A stretch of 64,000 bases of DNA, from positions 62,001 through 126,000 of the forward strand of contig NZ_JARDJI010000011.1 in the NCBI RefSeq assembly GCF_039907765.1. Reading direction: 5' to 3'. The stretch is from Aminobacter sp039907765 (lineage in GTDB: Bacteria; Pseudomonadota; Alphaproteobacteria; Rhizobiales; Rhizobiaceae). Under the pieces are notes generated by a model. That model was not told the DNA's origin and did no database searches. It saw only the letters and a program-made list of their open reading frames with translations. Shown piece by piece: positions 52,719-60,612 of this stretch (positions are counted from its first letter, which is position 1; each line of letters opens with the position of its first letter). A program made the translations under genes and the position numbers.

Positions 52719-52756
52719 GCCTGGCGATCTTCAGCCGACCCTCTCGGCCGTTGCCG

Positions 52757-52797
52757 CTCATCCCGGCCCTTCGATAGACTCAGGATGGGATGAGGGG
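52757..52797. repeat. degenerate copy of the CTTCGA/CAGGATG repeat
   Basis: CTCATCCC (52757-52764) pairs with GGGATGAG (52787-52794). Between them the segment beginning CCCTTCGATAGACTCAGGAT resembles the arms of the element at 21381 with several changes. It lies between the isomerase stop and its terminator. Confidence 0.55.
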
Positions 52798-52861
52798 CGG
52801 CGCGAACCGGTCAAGGTCGAGGGCGCTGGTAGGCCTTCAACGGTAAGATTTCCCAGCGAAC

Positions 52862-52890
52862 GGGCGGTGTCGGTCGACGCCGCCCTTTTT
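52862..52890 (+). terminator. intrinsic terminator of the isomerase gene
   Basis: GGGCGGTGTC and GACGCCGCCC (one G-T pair) with a 4-nt loop, directly followed by five T. A classic intrinsic terminator 144 nt after the isomerase stop. On its far side the tetR gene ends 12 nt away, so it also separates the two convergent transcripts. Confidence 0.85.
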
Positions 52891-52901
52891 GTTTGCCGAT
52901 T

Positions 52902-53495
52902 TCACGCCTTGATGCCGTCGACGATCATGCAAACCGCCCGCCGCAGCGTCGCGTCGTCCTCGTCCAGCCGGCCGGTGAGCAGGTGCACCCAGGCATAGGA
53001 GGCGACCATGTCGGCGACCTGCTCGGGGTCGACGCTGTCCGCCACCTCGCCGCGCGCCTTCGCCCGCTCGACCAGCTTGCCGGTGCGCGCCCGACGTCCT
53101 GCGGCGTAGCCGGCCAGCGCCTCGGCGGCGGCCGGGTCCGCCTGCGCCTCGGCCAGCAGCGACCGGAAGATGCCGCCCGACGGCGTCTGGCGCCAGTGGA
53201 CGAAGAGGCTTTGCACGAAGCGGAACAGGTCTTCCTCGATGTTGCCGGTGTCGGGATAGTCGACGTCGCGCTTCTGGCGCTGGTACACATCGAGCAGAAG
53301 CGCCGCCTTGCTCGGCCACCAGCGATAGATCGTCGGCTTGCCCGCGCGGGCACGGCGCGCCACGGCCTCGATCGAGAAGCCGGCATGGCCGTTCTCGACC
53401 AGCACGGCCTCGGCCGCCTCGAGGATCGCCTCCGAGCTCTCGAGGCTGCGCCTGGCGCCCACCGATCTCCGTGCCGCTTCCGTTTCCGCGTTCAT
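52902..53495 (-). CDS. TetR-family transcriptional repressor
   Basis: 197 residues. The N-terminal helix-turn-helix (I-L-E-A-A-E-A-V-L-V-E-N-G-H-A-G-F-S-I-E then G-K-P-T-I-Y-R-W-W-P-S-K) spans about 20-68 and leads into a TetR C-terminal ligand domain. It is divergent from a two-helix membrane protein gene, and the gap contains two palindromes over a strong promoter, so autoregulation and control of that gene are likely. The ATG has GGAG 9 nt upstream; an in-frame ATG at 53525 is an alternative. Ligand unknown. Confidence 0.88.
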   Translation of the reverse strand: MNAETEAARRSVGARRSLESSEAILEAAEAVLVENGHAGFSIEAVARRARAGKPTIYRWWPSKAALLLDVYQRQKRDVDYPDTGNIEEDLFRFVQSLFVHWRQTPSGGIFRSLLAEAQADPAAAEALAGYAAGRRARTGKLVERAKARGEVADSVDPEQVADMVASYAWVHLLTGRLDEDDATLRRAVCMIVDGIKA

Positions 53496-53531
53496 CTCTT
53501 TCTCCGTCTTCGCCCGACCATACATCACCTC

Positions 53532-53560
53532 TTGACGAAACGAAACGGACCGTTTTATAT
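53532..53560 (+). promoter_or_regulatory. promoter of the small membrane protein gene
   Basis: TTGACG (53532-53537), 17-nt spacer, TTATAT (53555-53560). Strong match; start near 53567. Both boxes are overlapped or flanked by palindromes. Confidence 0.72.
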
Positions 53561-53576
53561 AACGAAACGTTTCGTT
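53543..53576. promoter_or_regulatory. TetR operator region (two palindromes)
   Basis: AAACGG-A-CCGTTT (53543-53555) lies between the -35 and -10 boxes, and the 16-bp perfect palindrome AACGAAACGTTTCGTT (53561-53576) follows the -10 at the expected start site. Binding here would shut both the small membrane gene and tetR. Confidence 0.72.
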
Positions 53577-53593
53577 CCGATGGAGATTGAAAA

Positions 53594-53827
53594 ATGACAG
53601 CTTCCGCAACCCGCTTCTCCCGTCCGCGCTTCGCCCTCATGGTCATGCTCGGCGTCTATCCGCTGATCACCGGGCTCCTCTACCTCGTCATGCCGCTGAC
53701 AGAGGGCTGGTCCACCTGGCAGCGCACGCTGGTGATCGTGCCGATCATGGTCGGCATGATGGTCTGGGGCCTGATCCCGGGCGTCCAGCGCCTGTTCCGC
53801 GGCTTCCTCAATCCGGCGGTGAATTGA
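53594..53827 (+). CDS. small two-helix membrane protein under TetR control
   Basis: 77 residues, two hydrophobic helices (about 13-33 and 44-62) with a short W-S-T-W-Q loop. No family recognised, although small proteins of this shape occur beside TetR regulators of stress or efflux systems. GGAG 8 nt before the ATG. It lies between the isomerase and argJ genes and shares neither's role, so TetR gene and membrane protein may be one inserted cassette. Confidence 0.75.
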   Translation: MTASATRFSRPRFALMVMLGVYPLITGLLYLVMPLTEGWSTWQRTLVIVPIMVGMMVWGLIPGVQRLFRGFLNPAVN

Positions 53828-53933
53828 GGGCGTGGCCCACGTCTTCGTGAGGCGAAACGCCTTGCGAAGCCTCGCGCTATCGGGCAAACGGTGCCGACCT
53901 TAACCGTTTTCCCGAGCCCGCAGAGGTTCCCTG

Positions 53934-55175
53934 ATGTCGACCGCCGTTTCCCCGCTCGCACCGAAGAAGTACCCCAAGATGCCCGCCATCGAAGGCGTGC
54001 GCATCGCCACCGCCGAGGCGGGCATCAAGTACAAGGGCCGCACCGACGTTCTGGCCATGGTGTTCGACGCGGGAACCGCCGCCGCCGGCGTCTTCACCCG
54101 CTCCAAGTGCCCCTCTGCGCCGGTCGATTTCTGCCGCCAGAACCTTTCGGGCGGCAAGGCGCGCATCCTGGTGGTCAATTCCGGCAACGCCAATGCCTTC
54201 ACCGGCAAGAAGGGCCGCGAGACCACCTCGATGACCGGCGAGGCCGCTTCCAAGGCGGCCGGCTGCACGTCGAACGAGGTGTTCCTCGCCTCCACCGGCG
54301 TGATCGGCGAACCGCTCGACGCCGGCAAGTTCAGCCATCTGCTGTCCGGCATGGTCAAGGACGCCAGGCCCGACCAGTGGACCGAGGCCGCCAAGGCGAT
54401 CATGACCACCGACACCTATCCCAAGGTGGTCACCGCGACCGTCAAGCTCGGCGACACTGATGTCATCATCAACGGCATCGCCAAGGGCGCCGGCATGATC
54501 GCGCCCGACATGGCGACCATGCTCTCCTTCGTCGCCACCGACGCGCCGATCGCTCCCGAGGTGCTGCAGGACATGCTGTCGCGCGGCACCGCCAAGACCT
54601 TCAATGCGGTCACCGTCGACAGCGACACCTCGACCTCCGACACGCTGATGCTGTTCGCCACCGGTGCGGCGGCCAGGCGCGGCGCGCCCAGGATCACCGA
54701 CCCCAAGGACGCGCGCCTCGGCGCCTTCCGCCGGGCGCTCAACAAGATGCTGAAGTCGCTCGCCGTCCAGGTGGTGCGCGACGGCGAGGGCGCGCGCAAG
54801 CAGATCGAGGTCACCGTCACCGGCGCCAGGTCGGCGCGTTCGGCCAAGCGCATCGCGCTGTCGATCGCCAATTCGCCGCTGGTCAAGACCGCGGTCGCCG
54901 GCGAGGACGCCAACTGGGGCCGCGTCGTCATGGCCGTCGGCAAGGCCGGCGAGCCGGCCGACCGCGACCTCCTGTCGATCTGGTTCGGCGACAACCGCCT
55001 CGCCCACAATGGCGAGCGCGACCCGAACTATTCGGAGGCGGCGACGTCGGCCTACATGAAGCGCGACAGCATCGTCATCCGCGCCGACATCGGCGTTGGT
55101 CGCGGCAAGGCCACGGTGTGGACCTGCGACCTGACCAAGGAATATGTTGCCATCAACGGCGACTACCGGAGCTGA
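53934..55175 (+). CDS. argJ: Bifunctional glutamate N-acetyltransferase/ornithine acetyltransferase
   Basis: 413 residues. The precursor cleaves itself before Thr195 in P-D-M-A-T-M-L-S-F, and Thr195 becomes the nucleophile of the beta chain. K-G-A-G-M-I just ahead of it is part of the same active site. It recycles the acetyl group from N-acetylornithine to glutamate in arginine synthesis. First gene of argJ-GNAT-mutT. Confidence 0.96.
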   Translation: MSTAVSPLAPKKYPKMPAIEGVRIATAEAGIKYKGRTDVLAMVFDAGTAAAGVFTRSKCPSAPVDFCRQNLSGGKARILVVNSGNANAFTGKKGRETTSMTGEAASKAAGCTSNEVFLASTGVIGEPLDAGKFSHLLSGMVKDARPDQWTEAAKAIMTTDTYPKVVTATVKLGDTDVIINGIAKGAGMIAPDMATMLSFVATDAPIAPEVLQDMLSRGTAKTFNAVTVDSDTSTSDTLMLFATGAAARRGAPRITDPKDARLGAFRRALNKMLKSLAVQVVRDGEGARKQIEVTVTGARSARSAKRIALSIANSPLVKTAVAGEDANWGRVVMAVGKAGEPADRDLLSIWFGDNRLAHNGERDPNYSEAATSAYMKRDSIVIRADIGVGRGKATVWTCDLTKEYVAINGDYRS

Positions 55176-55182
55176 CGGTCAC

Positions 55183-55956
55183 GTGAACCAGAACTATCCG
55201 TCGCACAAGCTCGCGACCGTCCGGCGCTACGAGGCGGCGGGCTTTCGCGCATGGCCGGCGGCGGCCGTCCACTATGACGGCACCTGGCTCGTCCGGTTGA
55301 CCGCCGGCCACCCGGCCAAGCGGCTGAACTCGGTCAATCCGCTCGACCCGGCCGACGTGCGCAACATCCCCGACCGCATCGCCCGCGCCAACCGGCGCTT
55401 CGAGGCCTATGGCCGGCCGCTCACCTTCCGCATGTCGCCGCTGTCCGGCCCGGCGATCGCCGCCCATCTCGACCGCGAGCGCTGGAACGTCTTCTCGGAG
55501 TCGCTGGTCATGCGCCTGTCGCTCGACGACGGCGTCGTGGAGCACGCCATGGACCAGATCCCGCTCAAGGACATCGGCCGCTTCGTCAGCGCCTCGATGG
55601 CCGTGCACGGGCTGGACCCGTCGCTGCGTCCGGGCCTTTCGGAGATCATCGGCGCCATCCAGCCCGAAGCGGGCCTGTTCATCCTCGAGCAGGACGAGCA
55701 GCCGGTGACCACCGCCATCTGCGTCCACGACAACGACCTCGCCGGCCTGTTCGAGATCGCTACGACCGAGGCCGAGCGCGGCAAGGGCTTTGGCCGCCGG
55801 CTGATCCTGTCGTCGCTCAAATGGGCGCGTCTTCGCGGCGCGCGTCAGGCCTGGCTGCAGGTCGAGGCAGGCAACGAGGATGCACTGCGCCTCTATCGCA
55901 AGATGGGCTTCAAGGAAGTCTACCGCTACCACTATCGCCGTCCGCCGGAGGCCTGA
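55183..55956 (+). CDS. GNAT-family acetyltransferase
   Basis: 257 residues. The acetyl-CoA site is in the C-terminal half: T-E-A-E-R-G-K-G-F-G-R-R-L-I near 200 (Q/R-x-x-G-x-G/A loop), followed by A-W-L-Q-V-E-A-G-N-E-D-A-L-R-L-Y-R-K-M-G-F. The N-terminal half is conserved with other argJ-adjacent GNAT proteins, whose substrate is unknown. GTG start 7 nt after argJ; co-transcribed. Confidence 0.87.
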   Translation: MNQNYPSHKLATVRRYEAAGFRAWPAAAVHYDGTWLVRLTAGHPAKRLNSVNPLDPADVRNIPDRIARANRRFEAYGRPLTFRMSPLSGPAIAAHLDRERWNVFSESLVMRLSLDDGVVEHAMDQIPLKDIGRFVSASMAVHGLDPSLRPGLSEIIGAIQPEAGLFILEQDEQPVTTAICVHDNDLAGLFEIATTEAERGKGFGRRLILSSLKWARLRGARQAWLQVEAGNEDALRLYRKMGFKEVYRYHYRRPPEA

Positions 55957-55957
55957 T

Positions 55958-56371
55958 TTGACCGACCAGGGAAAACGACTGCTGCTGGTGGCGGCCTGCG
56001 CGCTGGTGGACGCCGACGGCCGCGTGCTGCTCGCCCAGCGGCCCGAGGGCAAGCAGCTGGCCGGGCTGTGGGAATTTCCCGGCGGCAAGGTCGAGCCGGG
56101 GGAGACGCCGGAAGAGACCATCGTGCGCGAACTGCGCGAGGAGATCGGCGTCGAAACCAAGATCGCCTGTCTCGCCCCGCTCACCTTCGCCAGCCACACC
56201 TACGAGAGCTTCCATCTTTTGATGCCGCTCTATGTCTGCCGCCGCTTCTGGGGTACGCCCGAGCCGAAGGAAGGGCAGGCGCTGAAGTGGGTGCGCCCGA
56301 AGCAGATGCGCGAATACCCCATGCCGCCCGCGGACGAGCCGCTGATCCCCTTCCTCATCGATCTGCTCTGA
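55958..56371 (+). CDS. mutT: 8-oxo-dGTP diphosphatase
   Basis: 137 residues, Nudix hydrolase. The Nudix box runs from Gly43 to about residue 65 (G-x5-E-x7-R-E-L-x-E-E-x-G), and Q-R-P-E-G-K plus L-W-E-F-P-G-G-K are the MutT forms of the substrate-binding strands. It removes oxidised dGTP from the nucleotide pool. The TTG start is supported by GGAGG 6 nt upstream, lying inside the end of the GNAT gene. Confidence 0.92.
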   Translation: MTDQGKRLLLVAACALVDADGRVLLAQRPEGKQLAGLWEFPGGKVEPGETPEETIVRELREEIGVETKIACLAPLTFASHTYESFHLLMPLYVCRRFWGTPEPKEGQALKWVRPKQMREYPMPPADEPLIPFLIDLL

Positions 56372-56521
56372 AAAGTTGATCCTGCGCATCGTACTTGCCG
56401 AAAATCGCATCGATTTTCAGGGGCGATGCGCCGGGCCAGCGTTAAGGCAAAGTTTATCCAATCGTGAAATGTTGAACTGCCGCCGGCTGCCTCGGCGTGC
56501 GTCGACACGAATTCGCGGGGG

Positions 56522-56845
56522 ATGCTGCCTGTGCAGGCCGACAAGGAGTGGGACCTCATCCGGCCCGAACGCCAGTCCTCGGCAAGCCGGGCGCGCGCGG
56601 GCATCCTGCGGGTCACCCTGCTGTTCGGCCTGGTTGCGGTGGCGCTCGCCCTGATCGTCACGCCCATGCTCGAGCAGCGCATCCGCCCGCAGATCGGCCA
56701 GCTGCGCTTCGACGGGCTCGACTACACCGCCACGGGTTCCATTCGCCGCAACGTCGGCTACACCGTGCGCCGCAGCGTGCTGCAGGGGTCGCCGCAATCG
56801 GTCTGCATCATCCGCGACAACGGCCTGCGCAGCGGCGCGTGCTGA
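56522..56845 (+). CDS. hypothetical protein with one membrane helix
   Basis: 107 residues, no family recognised. One hydrophobic helix (L-R-V-T-L-L-F-G-L-V-A-V-A-L-A-L-I-V, about 29-47); the rest would face the periplasm and contains two Cys near the end (residues 95 and 107). GGGGG precedes the ATG. It lies 112 nt before the Flp pilin gene on the same strand. Confidence 0.65.
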   Translation: MLPVQADKEWDLIRPERQSSASRARAGILRVTLLFGLVAVALALIVTPMLEQRIRPQIGQLRFDGLDYTATGSIRRNVGYTVRRSVLQGSPQSVCIIRDNGLRSGAC

Positions 56846-56881
56846 ACGTTCGGGCGTGGCGGCCGCAGGCTTCATCGCCCG

Positions 56882-56909
56882 TTAATGCTAAGCCGTTAAC
56901 CTTTCTTAA
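56882..56909. promoter_or_regulatory. CtrA half-sites before the Flp pilin gene
   Basis: TTAA occurs at 56882, 56896 and 56906. The last two are separated by six bases rather than the canonical seven. They lie 50-75 nt before the pilin start. pilA genes are CtrA targets in Caulobacter, so control by CtrA is plausible but not strict. Confidence 0.35.
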
Positions 56910-56957
56910 TCTGTGGCCGCTACGGTCTGATACCAACATGACGGGTGGACGCGACCG

Positions 56958-57131
56958 ATGATCTGGCGATTCCTGAAGGACGAAAGCGGTGCCACGGCCA
57001 TTGAATATGGCTTGATCGCGACGCTGATCGCCGTGGCGATCGTCGGCGGCTTTTCGCAGCTGGCCAGTCAGCTCCAGACGCTCTGGGGCGACAACAACAG
57101 CGACATCCAGCAGGGCCTGAACAGGAACTAG
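56958..57131 (+). CDS. Flp/Fap-type IVb pilin
   Basis: 57 residues. The prepilin leader ends at Gly11; after it A-T-A-I-E-Y puts Glu at +5 and Tyr at +6, as in Flp pilins, and the following 20 residues are the hydrophobic N-terminal helix. It is the major subunit of tight-adherence pili, processed by a CpaA/TadV peptidase. No tad/cpa genes are in the window, so this is an isolated pilin copy. The short gene ends 1 nt before the convergent methyltransferase gene. Confidence 0.93.
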   Translation: MIWRFLKDESGATAIEYGLIATLIAVAIVGGFSQLASQLQTLWGDNNSDIQQGLNRN

Positions 57132-57132
57132 G

Positions 57133-57996
57133 CTACTTCTTGCCGAGCACCTTGGCGAGCGACACCTGCGCGGAGCCGGGCTTGAGCGGTTTCTGCTGCG
57201 AGGGGTCCGGCGCCCAGCCCGACAGCCACACGAACGAGAAGCTCGCGCGCACCCGCCCGTCCGGGTCGGAGAAGCGTTCCGCATAGATCTCCGCCGCGCG
57301 CTGGAACAGCCGCCGCGTCGCCGGCTTTTTCGAGCGGTCGGCGAGCGCCGAGGTCGCGCCCATGGCTCTCAGGTCGGCCAGAAGCCCGAACATGGTATCG
57401 TAGCGCACCGTCACCGTCTCGACGTCCGCCACGGGCAGGGCGAAGCCAGCCCGCTGCAACAGCGCGCCGGCGTCGCGCACGTCGGTGAACGGGATGACGC
57501 GCGGGCTGGCGCCGCCGCTGATTTCGGTCTCCGCCGCCAGCAGGCTCTCGCGCAGCTCCACGAGCGTGCCCGTACCGGCCATGACGGCGAGGAACAGCCC
57601 GTCGGGCCTGAGCGCGCGCCTGATCTGGATCAGCTGGCCCGGGATGTCGTTGGCCTCCTGCAGCGAAAGCAGCGATACGGCGAGGTCGATGCTCGCCGGC
57701 TCCAGCGCGACCGTGTCGACGTCGGAGACGATGCCGGGGCCGCCGCCGAGGAAGGCCGCATCTGCCTCCACCCGAACCACCTCGGCCGCCTTGCCGCTGG
57801 CAGCCAGGACCGTCGCCGCCGCCGGGCTGTGGCAGAAGATCGCCGCCGCCCGCTCGAACCTGCGATCGACCGTCGCCAGCCGTTCGGCCAGGTCGTCGGC
57901 CGCCCGCGTCATCAGGAAATCCGCGCCCGGCACGTTCCGCATCAGCGCGCGGCGGCGATGCGCGGTCACGAGGCTGGCGTCGAAGATCGCTTGCAC
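57133..57996 (-). CDS. SAM-dependent methyltransferase (NDUFAF5/BioC-like)
   Basis: 287 residues. F-D-A-S-L-V-T-A-H-R-R-R-A near the start is the conserved opening of the NDUFAF5-like group; the SAM-binding region is degenerate (A-T-V-L-A-A-S-G and V-R-V-E-A-D), and S-L-L-S-L-Q-E-A-N-D-I-P-G follows. Relatives hydroxylate or methylate complex I subunits or act in biotin synthesis; its exact role is unknown. GTG start with AAAGGA upstream. Divergent from comF. Confidence 0.8.
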   Translation of the reverse strand: MQAIFDASLVTAHRRRALMRNVPGADFLMTRAADDLAERLATVDRRFERAAAIFCHSPAAATVLAASGKAAEVVRVEADAAFLGGGPGIVSDVDTVALEPASIDLAVSLLSLQEANDIPGQLIQIRRALRPDGLFLAVMAGTGTLVELRESLLAAETEISGGASPRVIPFTDVRDAGALLQRAGFALPVADVETVTVRYDTMFGLLADLRAMGATSALADRSKKPATRRLFQRAAEIYAERFSDPDGRVRASFSFVWLSGWAPDPSQQKPLKPGSAQVSLAKVLGKK

Positions 57997-58141
57997 GTCC
58001 AAATTTCCTTTCGCCGGGTTTCTGCTATCGTCGCCCGGCCTGGAGCGCCGCGCGCCCTCTCGGACGCGCAAAGGACGCTCCGGCACTTTGAATTTTCGCA
58101 TCGTGCCTTGCGAAAATCGATTCCGATCGTCGCAAGGCAGA

Positions 58142-58945
58142 ATGCGGTGGGAAACCCTCGTGGCCGATCCGATGCCGGAGATCAAGAGCCTCGTCCATGC
58201 CGTCGCCGCCTGGCCGGCGCGGATGCTGTTCCCGCCGGCCTGTGCCGGCTGCCGACGCCAGCTGGCCCAGCCCGGCGCGCTGTGCGGCGCCTGCTGGTCC
58301 GGGCTGCGTTTCATCGAGAAGCCGTGGTGCGAGGTGATGGGCACTCCCTTCAGCCACGATTTCGGGCCCGGCTTCCTGTCGGCAGAGGCGATCGCCAGCC
58401 CGCCGCCTTTCGCCCGCGCCCGCGCCGCCGTCGTCTATTCCGGCGTCGCCCGCCGCATGGTCCAGGGCCTCAAGTTCCAAGACCGCACCGATCTCGCGCC
58501 CTGGATGGCACGCTGGATGCTGCGCGCCGGCGCCGAGCTCGTCGCCGAGGCGGAGGTGGTCGTGCCGGTGCCGCTGCACTGGCGGCGCTTCCTGTGGCGG
58601 CAGTTCAACCAGTCTGCCGAACTCGCCCGCAACGTGGCGTCGCTCTCCGGCCTGCCTTTCGCGCCCGGCGCGGTGCGGCGCGTCAGGCGCACGCGCCAGC
58701 AGGTCGGCCTCGGCCAGCGCCAACGCGCCGAGAACGTCCGCGCCGCCTTCGCGGTGCCGCCGCGGGACGGAGATGCCATCCGCGGCCGGCGCGTGCTCGT
58801 CATCGACGACGTCTACACCACTGGTGCGACTGTTGCGGCGGTGACGCGGGCGCTGAGGAAGGGTGGGGCAGGTGCCGTCGACGTACTTACCTTCGCGCGC
58901 GTCCTGCCTGGGGACTTCCGGCCCGACGATACGGACACTATATAG
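58142..58945 (+). CDS. ComF family phosphoribosyltransferase-like protein
   Basis: 267 residues. The N-terminal zinc-ribbon cysteines C-A-G-C and C-G-A-C are followed by a type I PRT domain with V-L-V-I-D-D-V-Y-T-T-G-A-T near 216-228. In competent bacteria ComF helps import DNA; in Rhizobiales it is a core gene with unproven role. First of four genes in the conserved order comF-grxC-nit-DUF1178. Confidence 0.9.
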   Translation: MRWETLVADPMPEIKSLVHAVAAWPARMLFPPACAGCRRQLAQPGALCGACWSGLRFIEKPWCEVMGTPFSHDFGPGFLSAEAIASPPPFARARAAVVYSGVARRMVQGLKFQDRTDLAPWMARWMLRAGAELVAEAEVVVPVPLHWRRFLWRQFNQSAELARNVASLSGLPFAPGAVRRVRRTRQQVGLGQRQRAENVRAAFAVPPRDGDAIRGRRVLVIDDVYTTGATVAAVTRALRKGGAGAVDVLTFARVLPGDFRPDDTDTI

Positions 58946-58971
58946 TCGGCCAGGGACAACAGGTTTTCATC

Positions 58972-59241
58972 ATGGTCGACGTCACTATCTATACCCGCAT
59001 GATGTGCGGTTACTGCGCCGCTGCAAAGCGCCTTCTCGAACGCAAGGGCGTTGCATTCACCGAACATGACGCTAGCTTCTCGCCCGAACTTCGGCAGGAA
59101 ATGGTGACGCGCGCCAAGGGCCGGGCAACCTTCCCGCAGATTTTCGTGGGCAGCGTGCATGTCGGCGGTTGCGACGACCTGCACGATCTCGACGCGCAGG
59201 GCCGCCTCGACGGCCTGTTGGCAACCGGTTCGCTAGGGTGA
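58972..59241 (+). CDS. grxC: Glutaredoxin 3
   Basis: 89 residues. The redox site is C12-G-Y-C15; T-F-P-Q-I-F-V carries the cis-proline and G-G-C-D-D-L the glutathione-binding end. It reduces disulfides and mixed glutathione adducts in the cytosol. The ATG lies 26 nt after comF. Confidence 0.95.
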   Translation: MVDVTIYTRMMCGYCAAAKRLLERKGVAFTEHDASFSPELRQEMVTRAKGRATFPQIFVGSVHVGGCDDLHDLDAQGRLDGLLATGSLG

Positions 59242-59250
59242 GGACGAGCG

Positions 59251-60117
59251 ATGGCGATTTTCAAGGCGGCAGCGGTGCAGATGCGCTCGGGCAAGGAGCC
59301 TGAGCGCAACGTCCGTGATTTCGAGGCGCTGGTGCGCGAGGCCGCCGGCCAGGGTGCGACCTACGTCCAGACCCCGGAGATGACCGGCGCCATCGTCGGC
59401 GACAAGGATGCCCGCGCGACAGCCTTCACGACCGAGGACAAGGACCTCGTCGTCGCCTCGGGCCGCAGGCTGGCCGCCGAGCTCGGCATCCACCTCCATG
59501 TCGGCTCTACCGCGATCGTGCGCGCCGACGGCAAGCTCGCCAATCGCGCCTTCCTGTTCGGACCCGACGGGGCGACGCTCGCCACCTACGACAAGATCCA
59601 CATGTTCGACGTCGATCTCGACAATGGCGAGAGCTGGCGCGAATCCTCGGCCTACGAGCCGGGCACCGAGGCCGTCGTCGCCGATACGGCGCTCGGCAGG
59701 CTCGGCTTCGCCATCTGCTACGACCTGCGCTTCCCGCAGCTGTTCCGCGCCGAGGCGCTGGCCGGCGCCGAGGTGCTGACCGTCCCCGCAGCCTTCACCC
59801 GCCAGACCGGCCTCGCCCACTGGCACGTACTGCTGCGTGCGCGGGCCATCGAAAACGGCGCCTTCGTCGTCGCTTCCGCCCAGGGCGGCAGGCACGAGGA
59901 CGGCCGCGAGACCTTCGGCCACTCGCTGATCATCGATCCGTGGGGCCGCATCCTGGCCGAGGCCGCCAACGACGAGCCCGGCGTCATCGTGGCCGAGATC
60001 GACACCCGCCATTCCGCCGATGCGCGCAAGAAGATCCCCAATCTCAAGAACGCGCGCGCCTTCGAGGTTTCGCTGCGCAAGCCGGGCGAGGGGGCTCTCA
60101 GGGGAGCCGCATCTTGA
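59251..60117 (+). CDS. Nitrilase-family amidohydrolase (Nit1-like)
   Basis: 288 residues, carbon-nitrogen hydrolase. Catalytic triad Glu43 (P-E-M-T-G), Lys115 (Y-D-K-I-H-M-F-D) and Cys156 (A-I-C-Y-D-L-R-F-P) is complete. The D-K-I-H-M-F-D-V form is that of the Nit1/deaminated-glutathione amidase group, a metabolite repair enzyme, which would fit its place after glutaredoxin. Its stop overlaps the next TTG start. Confidence 0.92.
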   Translation: MAIFKAAAVQMRSGKEPERNVRDFEALVREAAGQGATYVQTPEMTGAIVGDKDARATAFTTEDKDLVVASGRRLAAELGIHLHVGSTAIVRADGKLANRAFLFGPDGATLATYDKIHMFDVDLDNGESWRESSAYEPGTEAVVADTALGRLGFAICYDLRFPQLFRAEALAGAEVLTVPAAFTRQTGLAHWHVLLRARAIENGAFVVASAQGGRHEDGRETFGHSLIIDPWGRILAEAANDEPGVIVAEIDTRHSADARKKIPNLKNARAFEVSLRKPGEGALRGAAS

Positions 60118-60539
60118 TCCGCTTTTCCCTTCATTGCGACAACGCGCACGACTTCGAAGGGTGGTTCCGCAGCAACGACGACTTCGACACCCAGCGCAAG
60201 CGCGGCTTCGTCGAATGCCCCGAATGCGGTTCGCAGAAGGTCGAGAAGGCGCTGATGGCGCCGGCCGTGTCGACCTCGCGCAAGCAGGAAAAGATCGCGC
60301 TCGCCATGGGTGAACAGCAGCGCCGGGCGATGGCGGCGCTGAAGGACCTGTCCGAGAAGGTGCGGCAGAATGCCGAGGACGTCGGCGACAAGTTCGCCGA
60401 GGAAGCCCGCAAGATCCACTTCGGCGAGGCCGAAGCCCGCGGCATCTACGGTGCTGCCACCCTCGACGAGGCCAAGGGGCTGGCCGAAGACGGCATCGAC
60501 TTCATGCCCCTGCCGGTGTTTCCGGACGACCGGAACTGA
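60114..60539 (+). CDS. DUF1178 family protein
   Basis: 141 residues. The N-terminal H-C-D-N-A-H-D-F-E-G-W-F and E-C-P-E-C-G-S form the cysteine-containing zinc-ribbon of DUF1178. The function is unknown; the family is almost confined to proteobacteria and travels with grx-nit genes. The TTG start is backed by GGGGAG 8 nt upstream and overlaps the previous stop. Confidence 0.88.
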   Translation: MIRFSLHCDNAHDFEGWFRSNDDFDTQRKRGFVECPECGSQKVEKALMAPAVSTSRKQEKIALAMGEQQRRAMAALKDLSEKVRQNAEDVGDKFAEEARKIHFGEAEARGIYGAATLDEAKGLAEDGIDFMPLPVFPDDRN

Positions 60540-60550
60540 ACGTCTCAGTA

Positions 60551-60595
60551 GCCCTCATCGTGAGCCTGTCGAACCACGAGGGCGCTAGGGGCGCC
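60551..60595. repeat. palindromic repeat between DUF1178 and YjbR genes
   Basis: GCCCTCATCGTG (60551-60562) pairs imperfectly with CACGAGGGC (60575-60583) around a GCCTGTCGAAC core, and GGCGC-TAGGG-GCGCC (60581-60595) follows. The core GAGCCTGTCGAA is a relative of the GAGCTTGTCGAA core of the element at 21381. It probably ends transcripts of the two convergent genes. Confidence 0.6.
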
Positions 60596-60612
60596 AGGGC
60601 CGACTAACTACC

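Noticed and set aside
52719..52861. small gene between the isomerase stop and its terminator
   Set aside because: No start with ribosome-binding site and no credible protein; the stretch holds only a degenerate repeat.
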